This document shows positions 49,041 to 60,589 of a stretch of 64,000 nucleotides of DNA, piece by piece (position 1 is the first letter of the stretch; each line of letters opens with the position of its first letter). The DNA comes from Baylisascaris procyonis (lineage: Eukaryota; Nematoda; Chromadorea; Rhabditida; Ascarididae). The stretch covers positions 5,118,501 through 5,182,500 of the forward strand of contig JAZARR010000179.1 in assembly GCA_037389465.1 (NCBI GenBank), written 5' to 3'. Below the pieces are notes generated by a model, which worked only from the letters and a program-made list of their open reading frames with translations, was not told the origin of the DNA and searched no databases. The translations under genes were made by a program, and so were the position numbers.

Positions 49041-51674
49041 AGTTTTAGGTGAATTGTTCGGATGAGCATATGAATTGTGCGCGGGTTGAACCTGGCGAAA
49101 TAAAGCAGTGTGCTGGCTTTAAAGGAACTGGAATGGGAACGCTCAAAATTACTGAAGCAAATGTGATGGTAACTTTTTTCTGTGACTTTTGGGGAGTTTT
49201 TAAGCTTTTTTTTCTTCTTGCATAACTTTTCTAGATTTTAATTTTATCTTTTTTTTGTAATAATTTTTCTAAGTTTTATTTTTTCATTCAATTTTTTATT
49301 TTATCATAGAAACGAGATGTTAAGCTTACCAAAATATTAATGAGTTCTATTTTTTTGGAAATTCATAAAACAAAAATGAAGCTTCCTCTAATACAGATGC
49401 CATTGAGAGCATTTTGCTTTGCATATAGTTTTTTTTTCTACTTATCGGTACAAATATTTGATGCAATATACACTCTTCGTATGTTCTATTTTAATAAGTC
49501 ATTAAAGATACTATAAGATTTATTGAGCCTCAGTTTGCATACGTTGCTGCAATTCTATTACGAAAAGATTTGACCGCAGTAAATATTCTTTAAATATAGA
49601 AATGAACGCAATGGGAAGAAATGATTTATAAAAGATTGACATAAATTTATTTATTAAATCTAAATTAAAGAATGCTATGCACCAATCATTTCTGAGAGTT
49701 GAAAATATTCTCTCAACGAATAGGATTAAATTACGGTCGATTTCTAGAAAACTCCAAAAAAAAAATAACGGCGCAAAAATGAACAATTATTGCAATAGTT
49801 GCTTTTATGGTTTATAAAATATAGCGTTAAGCATAGATCCCATATGAAAAGTGAAGATTTATAACGCTGACCAAAGAATAACAAATCTTCGGGTAAACCC
49901 CCTCCCCCCATTCCCAATCATCCCTTCCCTTCCTGCATCATTTGCTTTTGCCGATCGTATATTAAACCGATGCCTAACTTCCTTCATATTGCTCTTAAAT
50001 CTGCCGGTGTAAAAGAAAAAGAGTAGTCGAAATGAGATCATTTCAGTAGTTAAACTGCATCGATATTCTACGATAGAATAAACATCCATCAAATTTTAAC
50101 AATAATTTGAGAGAAAATATTTAAAAATCATTTGAATATAAACAATTCGATTGTTATTACTATAGGTACCGCTTGTTGATTTGACTAAAAGAGAGGGCGA
50201 AATACTTCACGTGAAAGAAATTTTTGCCGTATGTCCAACATGTCATGTCTACTCACGTTCATACAGGTAATATTCATAAAAACTTTAAGGCTCATAAAGG
50301 TAAAATTTGAAACACTTCACTACTATTTTAAGACAACGATTCATAATACCGCAGCTAGAAAATACCATTCAAATAGTCTCTTCTCGTGATGGATTTCAAT
50401 TGTTTTAGATAGTTGTAGATCATAAATTTTTGATATTGACACCAATATTTCCGTGAAGCAATCAACGTTCGGTAGAATATGTGGGTTTTTTTTTGTAAAT
50501 TACTATTGACCTTTTTGTAGATTAAACTTTTATTGATTTATTATTATTTAAATTAAATATAAATCGTGATTATTTTTTTAAATCATTAAAAAAGTTTTTG
50601 CGTTTTCATTGAATTTTTGACGCATAAATTGCTTGTAGAAAATTCTAAACTATTCCAATCGTATTCTACAGGCGAAAAGCTGGAGAAAAATGTCGAAAAC
50701 GAATCCTAACAATGGATAGTGGATGGCCGGAAACATTTGAACTTTGTGATGGAAGCTTTGAAACAGGTGAAGAAGCATGTGAAATTTACTCATAAATTCG
50801 AATTACTATCCTTTTCCTCTTTTATGCTTATCGAATAAAAAATTTTGTATTTGTAATGTGATCCTCAATGATACGATATAAATGATGCATGATTCATGGT
50901 TGGAAACGGTATCAATGGACGCATTTAACGGTATCGATATGGTAGACGATATTCACGATTCGCTATGCGGTTCGCTGCACGTATTGATAGAACCCGGAAA
51001 ATGAATGAATGCATCGTTGTGCTAAGGGTGAAATTTTAAGCGTATGTGAATTTACATCTCGAGGAAACCTACTTGATTGCGGATGCAATTCTATTCTATT
51101 TGTCCCGATCGCTAAGACGACGATGAAAAATACCCCTTTGAACTACAAAAATTTTGGCGTTAAGATTCAGGTGTCCTGTCGTAGAAGTGCATCATTCCGT
51201 CGCAGTTATCTGTTTCGCTATTATCCTGCTCTCAACTATTCCATTACTCGAATAGTATGATAGATGGAAAAAAAAAGATTCCAAAACAAGCCATTTCCTG
51301 AATTAATCAGCTGCTAATTTTACGAGTTTGCCAACTCAAATGAATCCTTGTGATCTCGATGATCTTCACTTTGTGCGATAAGTTGTTTTGCTCATAGTTG
51401 TGTTGATCTCTTCCCATGTGGACTATGATTTGCTTTAGGCGCCATAGCCGAGGACATAAATAGGCTGTGGTCTTGTTTGCTAAACAGTGTGCGCTTTCTT
51501 ATCTTCTCGTTGTTGTTGTCGCTCGTGATAAGCGCGTTTGTTGCTTCGATGATCCTCTTATACATTAGAGCGATCGCATTTACCATTCAATTTCGACGAA
51601 TCAACCGTATCTCGATGTCGTTCTCAACTATATCCTCACCTCCTTTTAATGTGTATTTATTCGACGATCGTTAA
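45516..51674 (+). CDS. Two-pass membrane protein with Cys-rich ectodomain
   Basis: The exons are 45516-45530, 46101-46259, 47230-47331, 48385-48489, 49049-49168, 50166-50266, 50672-50766 and 51439-51674, giving 310 residues; all phases agree. The order is a short basic cytosolic N-terminus (HQRRRTRKERLLR), TM1 at about residues 26-54, an ectodomain of roughly 195 residues, TM2 at about 251-275, and a short cytosolic tail. The ectodomain has 12 cysteines, including the pairs LCSHC and VCPTC, and two N-glycosylation sequons (NHS and NCS). Two helices around a disulphide-rich loop, with both ends inside, is the topology of channel auxiliary subunits such as insect TipE/TEH and vertebrate BK beta. 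I see that shape but no decisive sequence motif, so the role is inference. The first coding exon is only 15 bases (MPSMQ) with a strong GTAAGA donor. An AATAAA lies at 51803, about 130 bases past the stop. Confidence 0.85.
47969..47984 (+). repeat. Run of 16 G within an intron
   Basis: A T run is followed directly by 16 consecutive G in the third intron of the membrane-protein gene. It could form a G-quadruplex in DNA or pre-mRNA. The exact length is liable to sequencing error. Confidence 0.8.
48991..49037. repeat. (TA)n microsatellite in an intron
   Basis: This TA tract ends 11 bases before the fifth exon of the membrane-protein gene, so its length could influence acceptor recognition. Confidence 0.95.
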
Positions 51675-51802
51675 TGTGTGCAGGTATATTCTGTCCCATC
51701 ACACCACATCGCTAGCATATTGAGTTATATAGCACATACAAGGGAAATAAGTCATGTTAACGGGTTTATGAACAATGAAATCTAACAACATCATGAGACA
51801 CA

Positions 51803-51808
51803 AATAAA
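51803..51808 (+). terminator. Possible polyadenylation signal
   Basis: AATAAA lies about 130 bases after the stop codon of the two-pass membrane protein, a normal 3' UTR length for nematodes. Confidence 0.4.
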
Positions 51809-52586
51809 TGACCAACATATTTTTTGATGAGGCAACGAATTCATTCAATTAGCACCACAAGATATTCAGGAGACAATAGCAACCTACAAGCTCCGAAGTC
51901 AAATCGTCAGCTTAAGTTTACGAAGTAGGAAAATGCTTGCGAAATTTTTAAGGATTATCAAGCCTTATACTTCTAGTCCATACTGAAAACAAGCCAATCA
52001 GCCGAATGCATTTTATAAAAAAAATATGAAAAAATCACCGAACACATGAAAATGCTTATACGCCTTATCGATAGCACAAACCATAAACATTGAAACGTCG
52101 CGGTCCTGCTACCTGCAGGAACAAAAAAAAAGTACAGATGTCGTGCTAATTGGAATCCTAGAATTTCAACACCAACTCATTACCATTACCTCAGAACGAA
52201 AGGAATTCGAACAAATCGTATACCAAATCGGCGGAAAAAAAAACGAAGCAACCTACAAGCATGCCCAACCTTAGCAAGCTATTCGTTAAAGCAAACAACA
52301 ACACCATACTAATTGAATAAAATCATTTAAAAACTCTCAACTATTCACAAACAGGTGAATGCAAACATTAATACGCATTCTTTCTATGCTATCTATTTGT
52401 CAACGTCCTTTATAAGTCGACGAATGAATAATGCATAAAAGAATGACCTCAAAATTAGCGCTTTTTTATATCGTTGGGTCCATATGAGGGATAATCGAGT
52501 AAAATTCACTCACTTAATTTGGACCATTAAAACTCTCATTCAAATCCCCATCGTTTCAACAGTTCGTCACAGCTCCCCCCTCTACA

Positions 52587-53692
52587 TTACATCAAGAGTC
52601 CTTCACAGTTAAGTTCGTTATTTTCTAATGCATTATGAAAACTAATATCACATTGGTATACATCAGCGAATTGCTCATAAAGTGGCCGTATTGTCTCGTT
52701 TACAGTGACGTTCCTTTGCAATTCCTTCGACAGTGAAGTTACCTCTTTTCCGATCAAACCACATGGCACTATCTACAAAGGATGAATTCGATTAACTAAT
52801 CCAAAATTAATCAATGAATATAACTACGCGCCTATGCAATCTCAAGCCAACGCCTAATATTTCACTATTTGAGCTGAAAGCGATTCCCCCATCAATCTAA
52901 AAGAAGTAGGCTTCCCAACAACAATAGCTAAGAGCATAATTATTCTTCAACGATTTCTTCATAAAATCTTTGGAATCATAAGATGGAAAATAAAGATGGT
53001 TCTAAGTTAGCCGTTCAAAAAGTCAAATGCTACCTAATCGATGTGGCGGATCTCCTAAATTTCAATATTTCACCCATACCTGGCATAATTTATATGCAAA
53101 TACTTATGCAAAATCAAAGAAATTATTCACCTAAGGGATCTCATTCAAAATATCTGTAGTTATGGGCTCAATTTTCTTCGTATCTCCATATTGCAGAGAT
53201 ATTCAATTTATCGCATTATTCTTCACTGCTTCGCCCAGTCGAATTTAAATATTTTAAATAGTTATGCAATAGCCATCAACTCAACCGCTACGTCATCGAA
53301 CTATTTTGACTATATTTTAGACCGTCAATTAAGTGACCACCCACGTAGAAATCCAACACTTCAGATCAGACGAATTCCAGCTGGCACTTATCCTACAGAA
53401 GGCGTGAACCAAAACGTGGAATTTCACTAATAACTGAGGCAACAAAAAATCGCCCTTATTACTTTTTTAGCGCAGCAGTCAATTAACCTCGAAAACCTTT
53501 GTCCATATCCAAACAAATAAAATCTAGGTAAATTCTGACGGAGCATAATTTAGATACCACTCAACAAAGCATAATACTAATCACCTATATGATGTAAATC
53601 TTGTACTTCCAAAACTTTCAGGTAGGAAACATGTAAAAACCGACCAATTTCAAATTTCTTGCACTCTTTAAAATTTCACTCAAAGACATTTA

Positions 53693-53740
<48 letters not shown>

Positions 53741-56481
53741 TCACAATTCAACTGCAATCACTCAATAATATCGTTGCATTAAAAAAAAAATAAAAGAACA
53801 ACTTTACATATTATAAATATAAACTTTCCAAAGAAATATTAAAAAGTGGAAGGAGAAAATATAAAATAGACCTGTTCAAACCAGCTCAAATCGGTATTAC
53901 AATTCAACGCAACACCATGACTTGTTATCCCTCGTCGCACATTGATTCCTATCGCCGCGATTTTCCTTGTTCCATTACCAAGCCATACTCCTTAATAATA
54001 AATATTCTTATTCCTGAACGAAAGATCACTTCGCTAAACTATAATGCTGCAAGAATAGATATAAATAACAAACAAAGCAATACAAACCTTGCCAGTAAGT
54101 CCTCGCTCACCGTCTTAGACCACATCTGTTTAATTCACTGTATATATAAGGACAACTTTCACATTACGAAGGAAATTATTTCTTTCCTTCTATACCTTCC
54201 CCCTTCCCAATATGGTCTTCCACTAATGCAAAACTCGATGAGAGACCATTAACCCGCACCATTGGAGATGCATCTCGCAAATGAATGATTTAAACGATAC
54301 AATATACTTGAACGCTTCTACACATAAGATGTGGGAGATATTACATCAGTAACTAAACCAAAGGGCATATAGTAACCTGTATCTGGAGAGCGATGTGCAC
54401 CGCTAACTCCAAGTACATCCACTGTACGAATTATTGCCTCTTCGACCAGATGCACAAAACGTCTCACGCCCACTCGTGTTGTTTTTTCGTCTTCTGTATG
54501 CACTGATAAAGATGCTAAGTCGACGATGGGATACGCAACCAATTGGCCAGGACCATGAAATGTTATGAGTCCACCACGATCGGTCCTATAATATATCTCT
54601 TCGAGTGGTTAGAACCATCGATTAAAAACGTGCATAAGAATTGAAAATTGCTGATTCAACAGAAGAAGGAACAACAAAATCCATTTCACTATGATCGAAT
54701 ATGACAATCAACCTAAATCGGCATATAGTTTGATTATGAATTTGCTAACAAGGAAGAGAACTTCTTCTTAGAACAGAACAAAGAAACAGAAAATGCGAGA
54801 AAAAATTAACAGCAAGAAGATCAGGGATCGTCTCTAACGGAAAAAATTCAATTATACATTATCCACCTCCTTATCCCATCCAATCTGCGAGCGGGGGCAT
54901 ACCAGATATAAATTTCAAGATTTTCTGCAGGTAAGATACGATCAGAAGATCATTGAGTATTGGCGAGAAACACACACTTCAAGTGTTTCATTGAAAAATT
55001 ATCGAAAAATGAGCAATTTCCGATCTTTTTTCCGACCTCATTGAAAGTTGTTACTTCCTGGCTACTTAGATAAGATCATTTATTTTAAATAATCCTGCTG
55101 TTTCAACTTCAACTTCTTTAATTGGGATCCGAACTTAACAGCTTAGCGAGTGAGCTGCAAATTGTAGGTGAAAGAAAGGATCTGAAATTATTCGAAAATT
55201 GAGAAACAATAATAGATATTCGCATATATGACTCAGATTTAAAGTTTCCCTCATATTGTCTATCGACCATATAAAATGAATGCCCCATTTTATTCAGCCA
55301 TTTTTTGAAATATGTCAAAAATAAATATATCACGTAATTATACGAATTCCCACTTCATAGCATCAGAAAACTTACCTATAAAAATCGGCTCCAAGAGCTT
55401 TCAATCGTTTCTCTTCATCTTCAGAATAAACATGACTCCTCAAACCGACTGTATAAACTGGATTATGTTCCAAAAGAAGTAAAAAATTTCTGCAAAAAAA
55501 TCTAAAAATTTCGATGAAAAAATAATAAATTTACATTCAACGAATAAAACTCACTAAAATAGAGCCTTATCTTTCTAAACAAAAAAAAACTCCAACTTTC
55601 AACAACTGTAGCCTTTCAATTTCAAAAAAAAAGATTTTTTTCATTATAAACATAAATATTTGAAATTATTCAAATAGAAATAATTGCATATTAAATTAAT
55701 AAAAATTTAAAGATAAAAATAAATCGAATAAGTGTCATTTTTGAATCAATTTTTTTCATTAAAAATTTGAATTTGACAGTTGCATGCATGGCTTGCTATC
55801 AAGGGAATTCATGTAAACTTGCTGTCGAATTCACTTTGCACTATTAGTTAAATAAATACTGCATTCTCTAATGGAAATATCGAAAGCAATTAGAAAAAAA
55901 TCCATTTTGCCTTTCACTTCTAAGGATTTAGCAATGATCGTTTCCATCTATTATTCAATCATGATGGATACAGATAAACCCATAAGTGAACAACGATTGG
56001 TGCTGGATTAGCATTGGATTATTACGTATATCCGTACAGTAAGCCATCCGGCTGCTAAATCCATCACTCCGATATTGCAGTGTAAAACAATATTCACTCA
56101 TTAACTATGCAAATTTGAACGTAAAAGAGCAAAAGAAAAAATTATAAACACTTAAACAAATAGAACGAATCAGCAAGGAAATAAATGGAAAATAAGCAAA
56201 ACTAAGCCGATTTTTTCATGAATATGTATTGATTGAGCTCTTGATTCACTAATTCTTTGTATTTTTATCAATATTCAAGTTCAAATTTTCAAAAAAAATA
56301 GAAACAAAAAATAAAGATCAAATAAAGAAACGAACTTTACAGGAGCATCGATCTTTGCCTCCTTAGCTCGTACTAACTTATCGACGAATTTATGCTGCAA
56401 TTTGAGAGCATCCCCATAGCTTAAACGTCCCAACCATATCGCTTCAATCGACGCTCGTAATGAATATCGCGTTAAATGCAT
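52587..56481 (-). CDS. lipt2: Octanoyl-[acyl carrier protein]:protein N-octanoyltransferase, mitochondrial (LIPT2/LipB)
   Basis: Transfers octanoyl groups from mitochondrial acyl carrier protein to lipoyl-domain proteins such as glycine cleavage H protein, the first step of lipoate attachment. Exons in transcript order are 56481-56341, 55489-55376, 54585-54377, 53990-53872 and 52772-52587. Family motifs in order: [57 protein letters not shown] with the catalytic-site Lys, [14 protein letters not shown], and IVPCGL with the catalytic Cys followed by EVTSLSKEL. The C-terminus is close to the family's usual end. Exons 2 to 5 join with matching phases. Exon 1 ends in phase 0 at its best donor (CCT|GTAAAG) while exon 2 needs phase 2, so that junction is unresolved. 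Downstream of MRPL42 on the same strand. Confidence 0.93.
53700..53738. repeat. (TA)n microsatellite in a LIPT2 intron
   Basis: This TA tract of about 39 bp is adjacent to an A run in the last LIPT2 intron. Confidence 0.95.
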
Positions 56482-56497
56482 CCTCGTTCGTCAACAC

Positions 56498-56516
56498 TTT
56501 GCTATTAGAGAAGAGG
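56498..56516 (-). promoter_or_regulatory. Possible trans-splice acceptor of LIPT2
   Basis: On the minus strand CTTCTCTAATAG lies about 20 bases before the LIPT2 ATG. The distance equals that seen before the start of the 24.7 kb gene and would suit spliced-leader addition. This is inference from position only. Confidence 0.3.
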
Positions 56517-56923
56517 AAATGAAACAACTGTTATGCATAGAGTGCAATCATCCACTTGACAGACAATAACAGTACAATAGAGATAGTGGACGAAAGAATA
56601 AAAGATATCGATTAGGTAGTATTTAAAATAGAGAGAGACAGCAAGAGCTAATTAGAGAGACAACAAGTGAGCCAAACGTTAGGAAAGTTCAACTATATAA
56701 GCGAAAGATAAGGTTTTGACAAAAAAAAAAAACTGAAAAAAGGGATTTCACACCTAAAAAGATGAAAAAAATTAAAATAAAACTATCAAAACTAGTGAAA
56801 TATACAAATGATTATAAAAGAGGATTATTTCCTTCTTGGTTGTGGTGCTGATACTGCGTGTAGGCGATCCTCGCGTGTCCTGTAAAACTTACTTCATAAC
56901 AATATTAGAAGTAAATCAGTACA

Positions 56924-56927
<4 letters not shown>

Positions 56928-56987
<60 letters not shown>
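56928..56987. repeat. (TA)n microsatellite
   Basis: This is an uninterrupted TA tract of about 60 bp between LIPT2 and MRPL42. Confidence 0.95.
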
Positions 56988-56990
<3 letters not shown>

Positions 56991-57827
56991 ACGTTTTCAT
57001 AGCGAATAAACTTTCCATCTATTTATCATCAGGAGCTTATAGCTTCTTATCTAAGCTATTCAGGTAGGGAGCGGTGTGCATGTAGAAGGATGCTGAAAGG
57101 GAAGAGAAGGGATTGGGAATGGCAGAAGGTGATCCTTCTGGTGGCTACAAACACACCTGAACACTAGAAACCGGAAACAAACAGCCGTTAAACGTTTAGT
57201 TCATGAAATTAACCCTGACAGTGTTGATTAAGTCACGCAATCTAACCAGCCTAATTCAGTACCAACCCATAATGTTTCTCCGCCAAGCTCGCCTCTTAAA
57301 AGCTAATTTTATTTCGGCGATTTTCACACTTCAAGTATCTTTCAAGTCGAATTCACTTCCATATCGGGTATCGCTGAACTATCGCTAAAGTTGCGAAAAC
57401 GACAGAAGGATACGGGATCACCTGGTTCTCCCTTAGTACAAGCACTATATCAATATAGTTTTGCATCCATCTCGAAAGAAGTTCCTCATCTTTGGGTAGA
57501 AATTTTTGAAAAACTTTGGGTAAAGTGTATAGAAAAATTTTCTCTGGGCATTCTTTGGGCAAATAATTGCTTTGTATTAGTTCTTTTTGTGCAAAACAAA
57601 TGCCTAAACAATACTAAACCTCAAAAAATGTGACGTCAAGCAAAAAAAGATAACAATACTAAGAGCACACCTATAAGATTAACCGACTGCCAAATAGATT
57701 ATAACACCAACAACTAAAATATCAATCAAATATGTACAAGAAATAAGGAATTATATGCATCATTCTCGTTATGTAATAAACGTATCGGCTTATAGTACCG
57801 AAAAAAAACATGTAATAGTGTTGCTTC

Positions 57828-58160
57828 AAGGAGCCTTGTGGCCCGTGAATTCGTTCCCAAAACTTCAGGCTTCTAAGCTCAAACGGACATTTTAACATTA
57901 GAAGTTTTGGGGGCCCAGAGCTTCTAGGTTTCTATCACTTCCCCCTTTATCTTTGGAGGGCCCTGAAGCATAACCCAACACTCCAAGGACCCCAAGTTTT
58001 GATCAGTTCATCACTGATCTCGATGATCCTGAGGCTCAAGTTCCGGATTTCCTAAGATTTGGGGACCTCCAGCTTCTTTTGTCGTCCCTCCTGATATCGA
58101 AGTAACACAGAAGCAATACTGCTTCATATCCCTCCCTACCCCAAACCTCTGGATCCTGAC
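57828..58160. repeat. GC-richer block of degenerate CCCAAAACTT-type repeats
   Basis: Variants of a word such as CCAAAACTTCAGG, GAAGTTTTGGGGGCCC, ACCCCAAGTTTTGA and GATTTGGGGACCTCCAGC recur in both orientations about every 30-60 bp. The block is visibly richer in G and C than its flanks. It looks like an old minisatellite or a fragment of an inserted element. There is no coding frame across it. Confidence 0.5.
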
Positions 58161-58226
58161 TGAAAGAACTCAAAGCAAAGATGTCTCATTGACATAATAC
58201 CCTATAAAACAATTTTTGTAATTCTT

Positions 58227-59780
58227 TCAAAGAAAAGTCAACCTTGTATACCACTCGTTCTTGAGCGTATAGAAAATCTCTTTGAGTTCGTGATTAGCTG
58301 GACCCCTTCTTAAACGATTCCGCTCACTTTCTAGAACAACGTCGTCTTTCAGTACCGATGAAACCTGAACTCAATCGCAAATTAACATGAACATGCCAAT
58401 CAATGTAGATGAATATATTAATTAAAGCCTTTGCAAATGACATTTTTAATGAAAAACAAACGGCTTAATGGTATAAACGAATCAACATAAGGTATAGACT
58501 GCCTAAGAGAAAACGCAACATACGGCATGCCGTTGCTGCACGAATCTAGAAAGTCAAAAAACCGATTTTTCTCACAATTGTGTAAGAAATTTGCATAAGC
58601 ATATTTTATAACTCAGGCAAGTGTAGAAAACTGGCGAAAGAAATGCGCGATAGAATAAAAATCGAATTTAGGATGATACTCTAAGAAAAAAAAAATTAAA
58701 GTTCAATGTGGCATATTTTTTTTTGATTTGCAAATTTTTTTTAGAATTGCATAGACGTACGGATTCAAAAAAAAACACACACAAGGATATTATTTACATA
58801 ACACTGCTATAGTATGCTTTTGATGAAAATTAACGAAATTTATATAAATGTAGAAGGAATAAGTGCAATAAAAATTTAGAATAATATCAACTTTCTAGAA
58901 ATTAGTCGCTCTATCAAAATACTATAAGAATCTTTCTTAATAAAACCTAAGCTTAATGATTTATTTGAGGTGGGAATTTCATTATGTTTGAAAAAATTCG
59001 ATTTTTTTTTGAGAAAAATAGAAGTTCGACAATTCGGAGCTGTTCGGCAGTTATTTATTTCTGGCAGACAAATTTCATAGCGCACCAATTTTTCAAGGAA
59101 TTCTTTTTTTTTTTGAACGAGAAAAAATAAAAGCAAATTCTCCCTTTTTCTTTTTTAAATGTTCTCTTAATGAGACGAGGCAAACGGGAGAAGGGGAAGG
59201 TGGTGGAGACGAAGGACAATCAGAATCCGTATCGCAAAAATCAATAACGTATGAAATTCGATGTGTAAATTTTAAGCTTGAATTTAAAACCAAAAGATAA
59301 CAATCATTCAAATAAATGATTAGAAAGTTGCTGTTTTTAATCTAAATAAATGAAAAAAAAAAAGAAGTTTCGAGGCTATTTTTAAATGCTCTCTTTATTT
59401 CGCATCACCTCCCCTTCCCTCTTCATTAAGATTTTGATTTGCCGAATTGAATAACGAATGCTAGCACTATTTATGAAAAGAAAATTATGAAGTATTTGAG
59501 AATAAAAACGCAATCACCTGTGTTGTGCTTTGCTTTTTCAATTGTTGAAGATCGATCGGTTTTGTGTGTTCGTATGGAAATGATTCTTCAGGATGCCAAC
59601 AAGCAATAACACCGTTCTTACAAACAACAATATGCGGTTTACTGAAAATAAAGCAATGATAAACTTGGTTTATACCGTTAAATAATACCGAAATAAAGCA
59701 TTTCCAAACGATAGTGATTTTTTCTGACCATATAAATAAATAAATAAGTAAATGAATAAATAAATAAACAAACAAACAAA

Positions 59781-59811
<31 letters not shown>

Positions 59812-60076
59812 ATACACATACGCGAGTAAAAACTTTCAACAAAAGGTAGAGTCAATCAGTAAGAAAATCACTTGTGCAATGCACCTAAGGAAATGTTGTA
59901 ACAAAGCGATCCAGGAGAACATAGAAATTGATATAAAAACGGAAGAAAAGCACTTACGTTAAATCGATATTTTCCTCAACTGCGATCGCATCCGTCTCTG
60001 CATGAGATCTATTTGCCGATCGCAAGAAACGACGAGAATATAAAGCTGAATTCGGATAAATTAGGCGACGAAACAT
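58227..60076 (-). CDS. MRPL42: Mitochondrial large-subunit ribosomal protein mL42 (MRPL42)
   Basis: Structural protein of the mitochondrial ribosome (also listed as S32 in older naming). Exons in transcript order are 60076-59958, 59641-59518 and 58364-58227 with junction phases 2 and 0, giving 126 residues. Human MRPL42 is only slightly longer. The N-terminus (MFRRLIYPNSALYSRRFLR) is Arg-rich and lacks acidic residues, as expected of a matrix-targeting presequence. The family core is seen as VVCKNGVIACWHPEESF, then PYEHTKPID, the most diagnostic string. The last exon has ELKEIFYTLKNEWY, matching the conserved C-terminal ELK..FY..K..WY pattern. Splice sites are good (GTAAGT and GTGATT donors; TTTTCAG and GTTCAG acceptors). 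The next gene downstream on the same strand, LIPT2, is also mitochondrial. Confidence 0.93.
59732..59814. repeat. (TAAA)n microsatellite in an MRPL42 intron
   Basis: TAAA units with TAAG, TGAA and CAAA variants fill part of the first MRPL42 intron. Confidence 0.93.
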
Positions 60077-60368
60077 TATAAAAAATGAGACGCTTCAACT
60101 ATGGCTTCCTTCCATCCACAGTTCCAAAACACTCTCAACCAAACGTATCCTTAAAGAAAACGAGAATAATTAGCCATAAAATTGTAAACTTTTATGATAA
60201 CGATGACGTGTGAAAAATACTGGCACGTTGGAGGTGGCAAACGAAGGGATTTAAGTAATCGAACGCGAGAGAAGCAGACAAGCAGCTGACCACCCAGGTT
60301 TGCCAGCATTATTTCACTTGATTTTCTTGCTTGACCGTCTCACCTTCTACCAGCACCATGATAACTAA

Positions 60369-60410
60369 GGTGAGGGTAACAGGTGTGGGTAACAGGTGAG
60401 GGTAACATTA
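60369..60410. repeat. Three units of a 13-14 bp GGTGWGGGTAACA repeat
   Basis: GTGAGGGTAACAG, GTGTGGGTAACAG and GTGAGGGTAACAT follow each other about 300 bp upstream of the MRPL42 start. Confidence 0.8.
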
Positions 60411-60438
60411 GCCACAAGCGCAGGCGCAAGAGAGAGAT

Positions 60439-60500
60439 GGAGAGAGACCGCGCGCGTCTTCAGCGAGACGGAGAGAGACCGCGCGCGTCTTCAGCGAGCG
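60439..60500. repeat. Two copies of a 31-bp GC-rich unit
   Basis: The unit GGAGAGAGACCGCGCGCGTC plus TTCAGCGAGAC is present twice in tandem (60439-60469 and 60470-60500), nearly identical. It carries an alternating CGCGCGCG core, which is rare in this AT-rich DNA. It lies about 360-420 bp upstream of the MRPL42 start codon and could fall within its promoter. Confidence 0.88.
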
Positions 60501-60589
60501 ACGCGGCACTGGTCATTCTGAAATAAATCGTCGCAATAAATGTGAAAATATACAGTAAGGAAATGAGATTCGAACAACGGATTTCGACA

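Larger units (their letters stand above)
56482..58226. other. Intergenic region between LIPT2 and MRPL42
   Basis: It contains a (TA)n tract and a GC-richer degenerate repeat block. Open frames on both strands near 57.35-57.63 kb overlap each other and have no splice or motif support. No gene is called. Confidence 0.55.

Noticed and set aside
50767..51438. Reading the membrane-protein gene through to the TAA just after 50790
   Set aside because: This is open for nine more codons, but ACAG|GTGAAG is a good donor and joins in phase to the exon carrying the second membrane helix.
59485..59855. Minus-strand Leu/Phe/Tyr/Ile-rich frame upstream of the MRPL42 second exon
   Set aside because: The hydrophobic part is a translated (TAAA)n intron repeat. 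Only the end from 59641 downward is a real exon.
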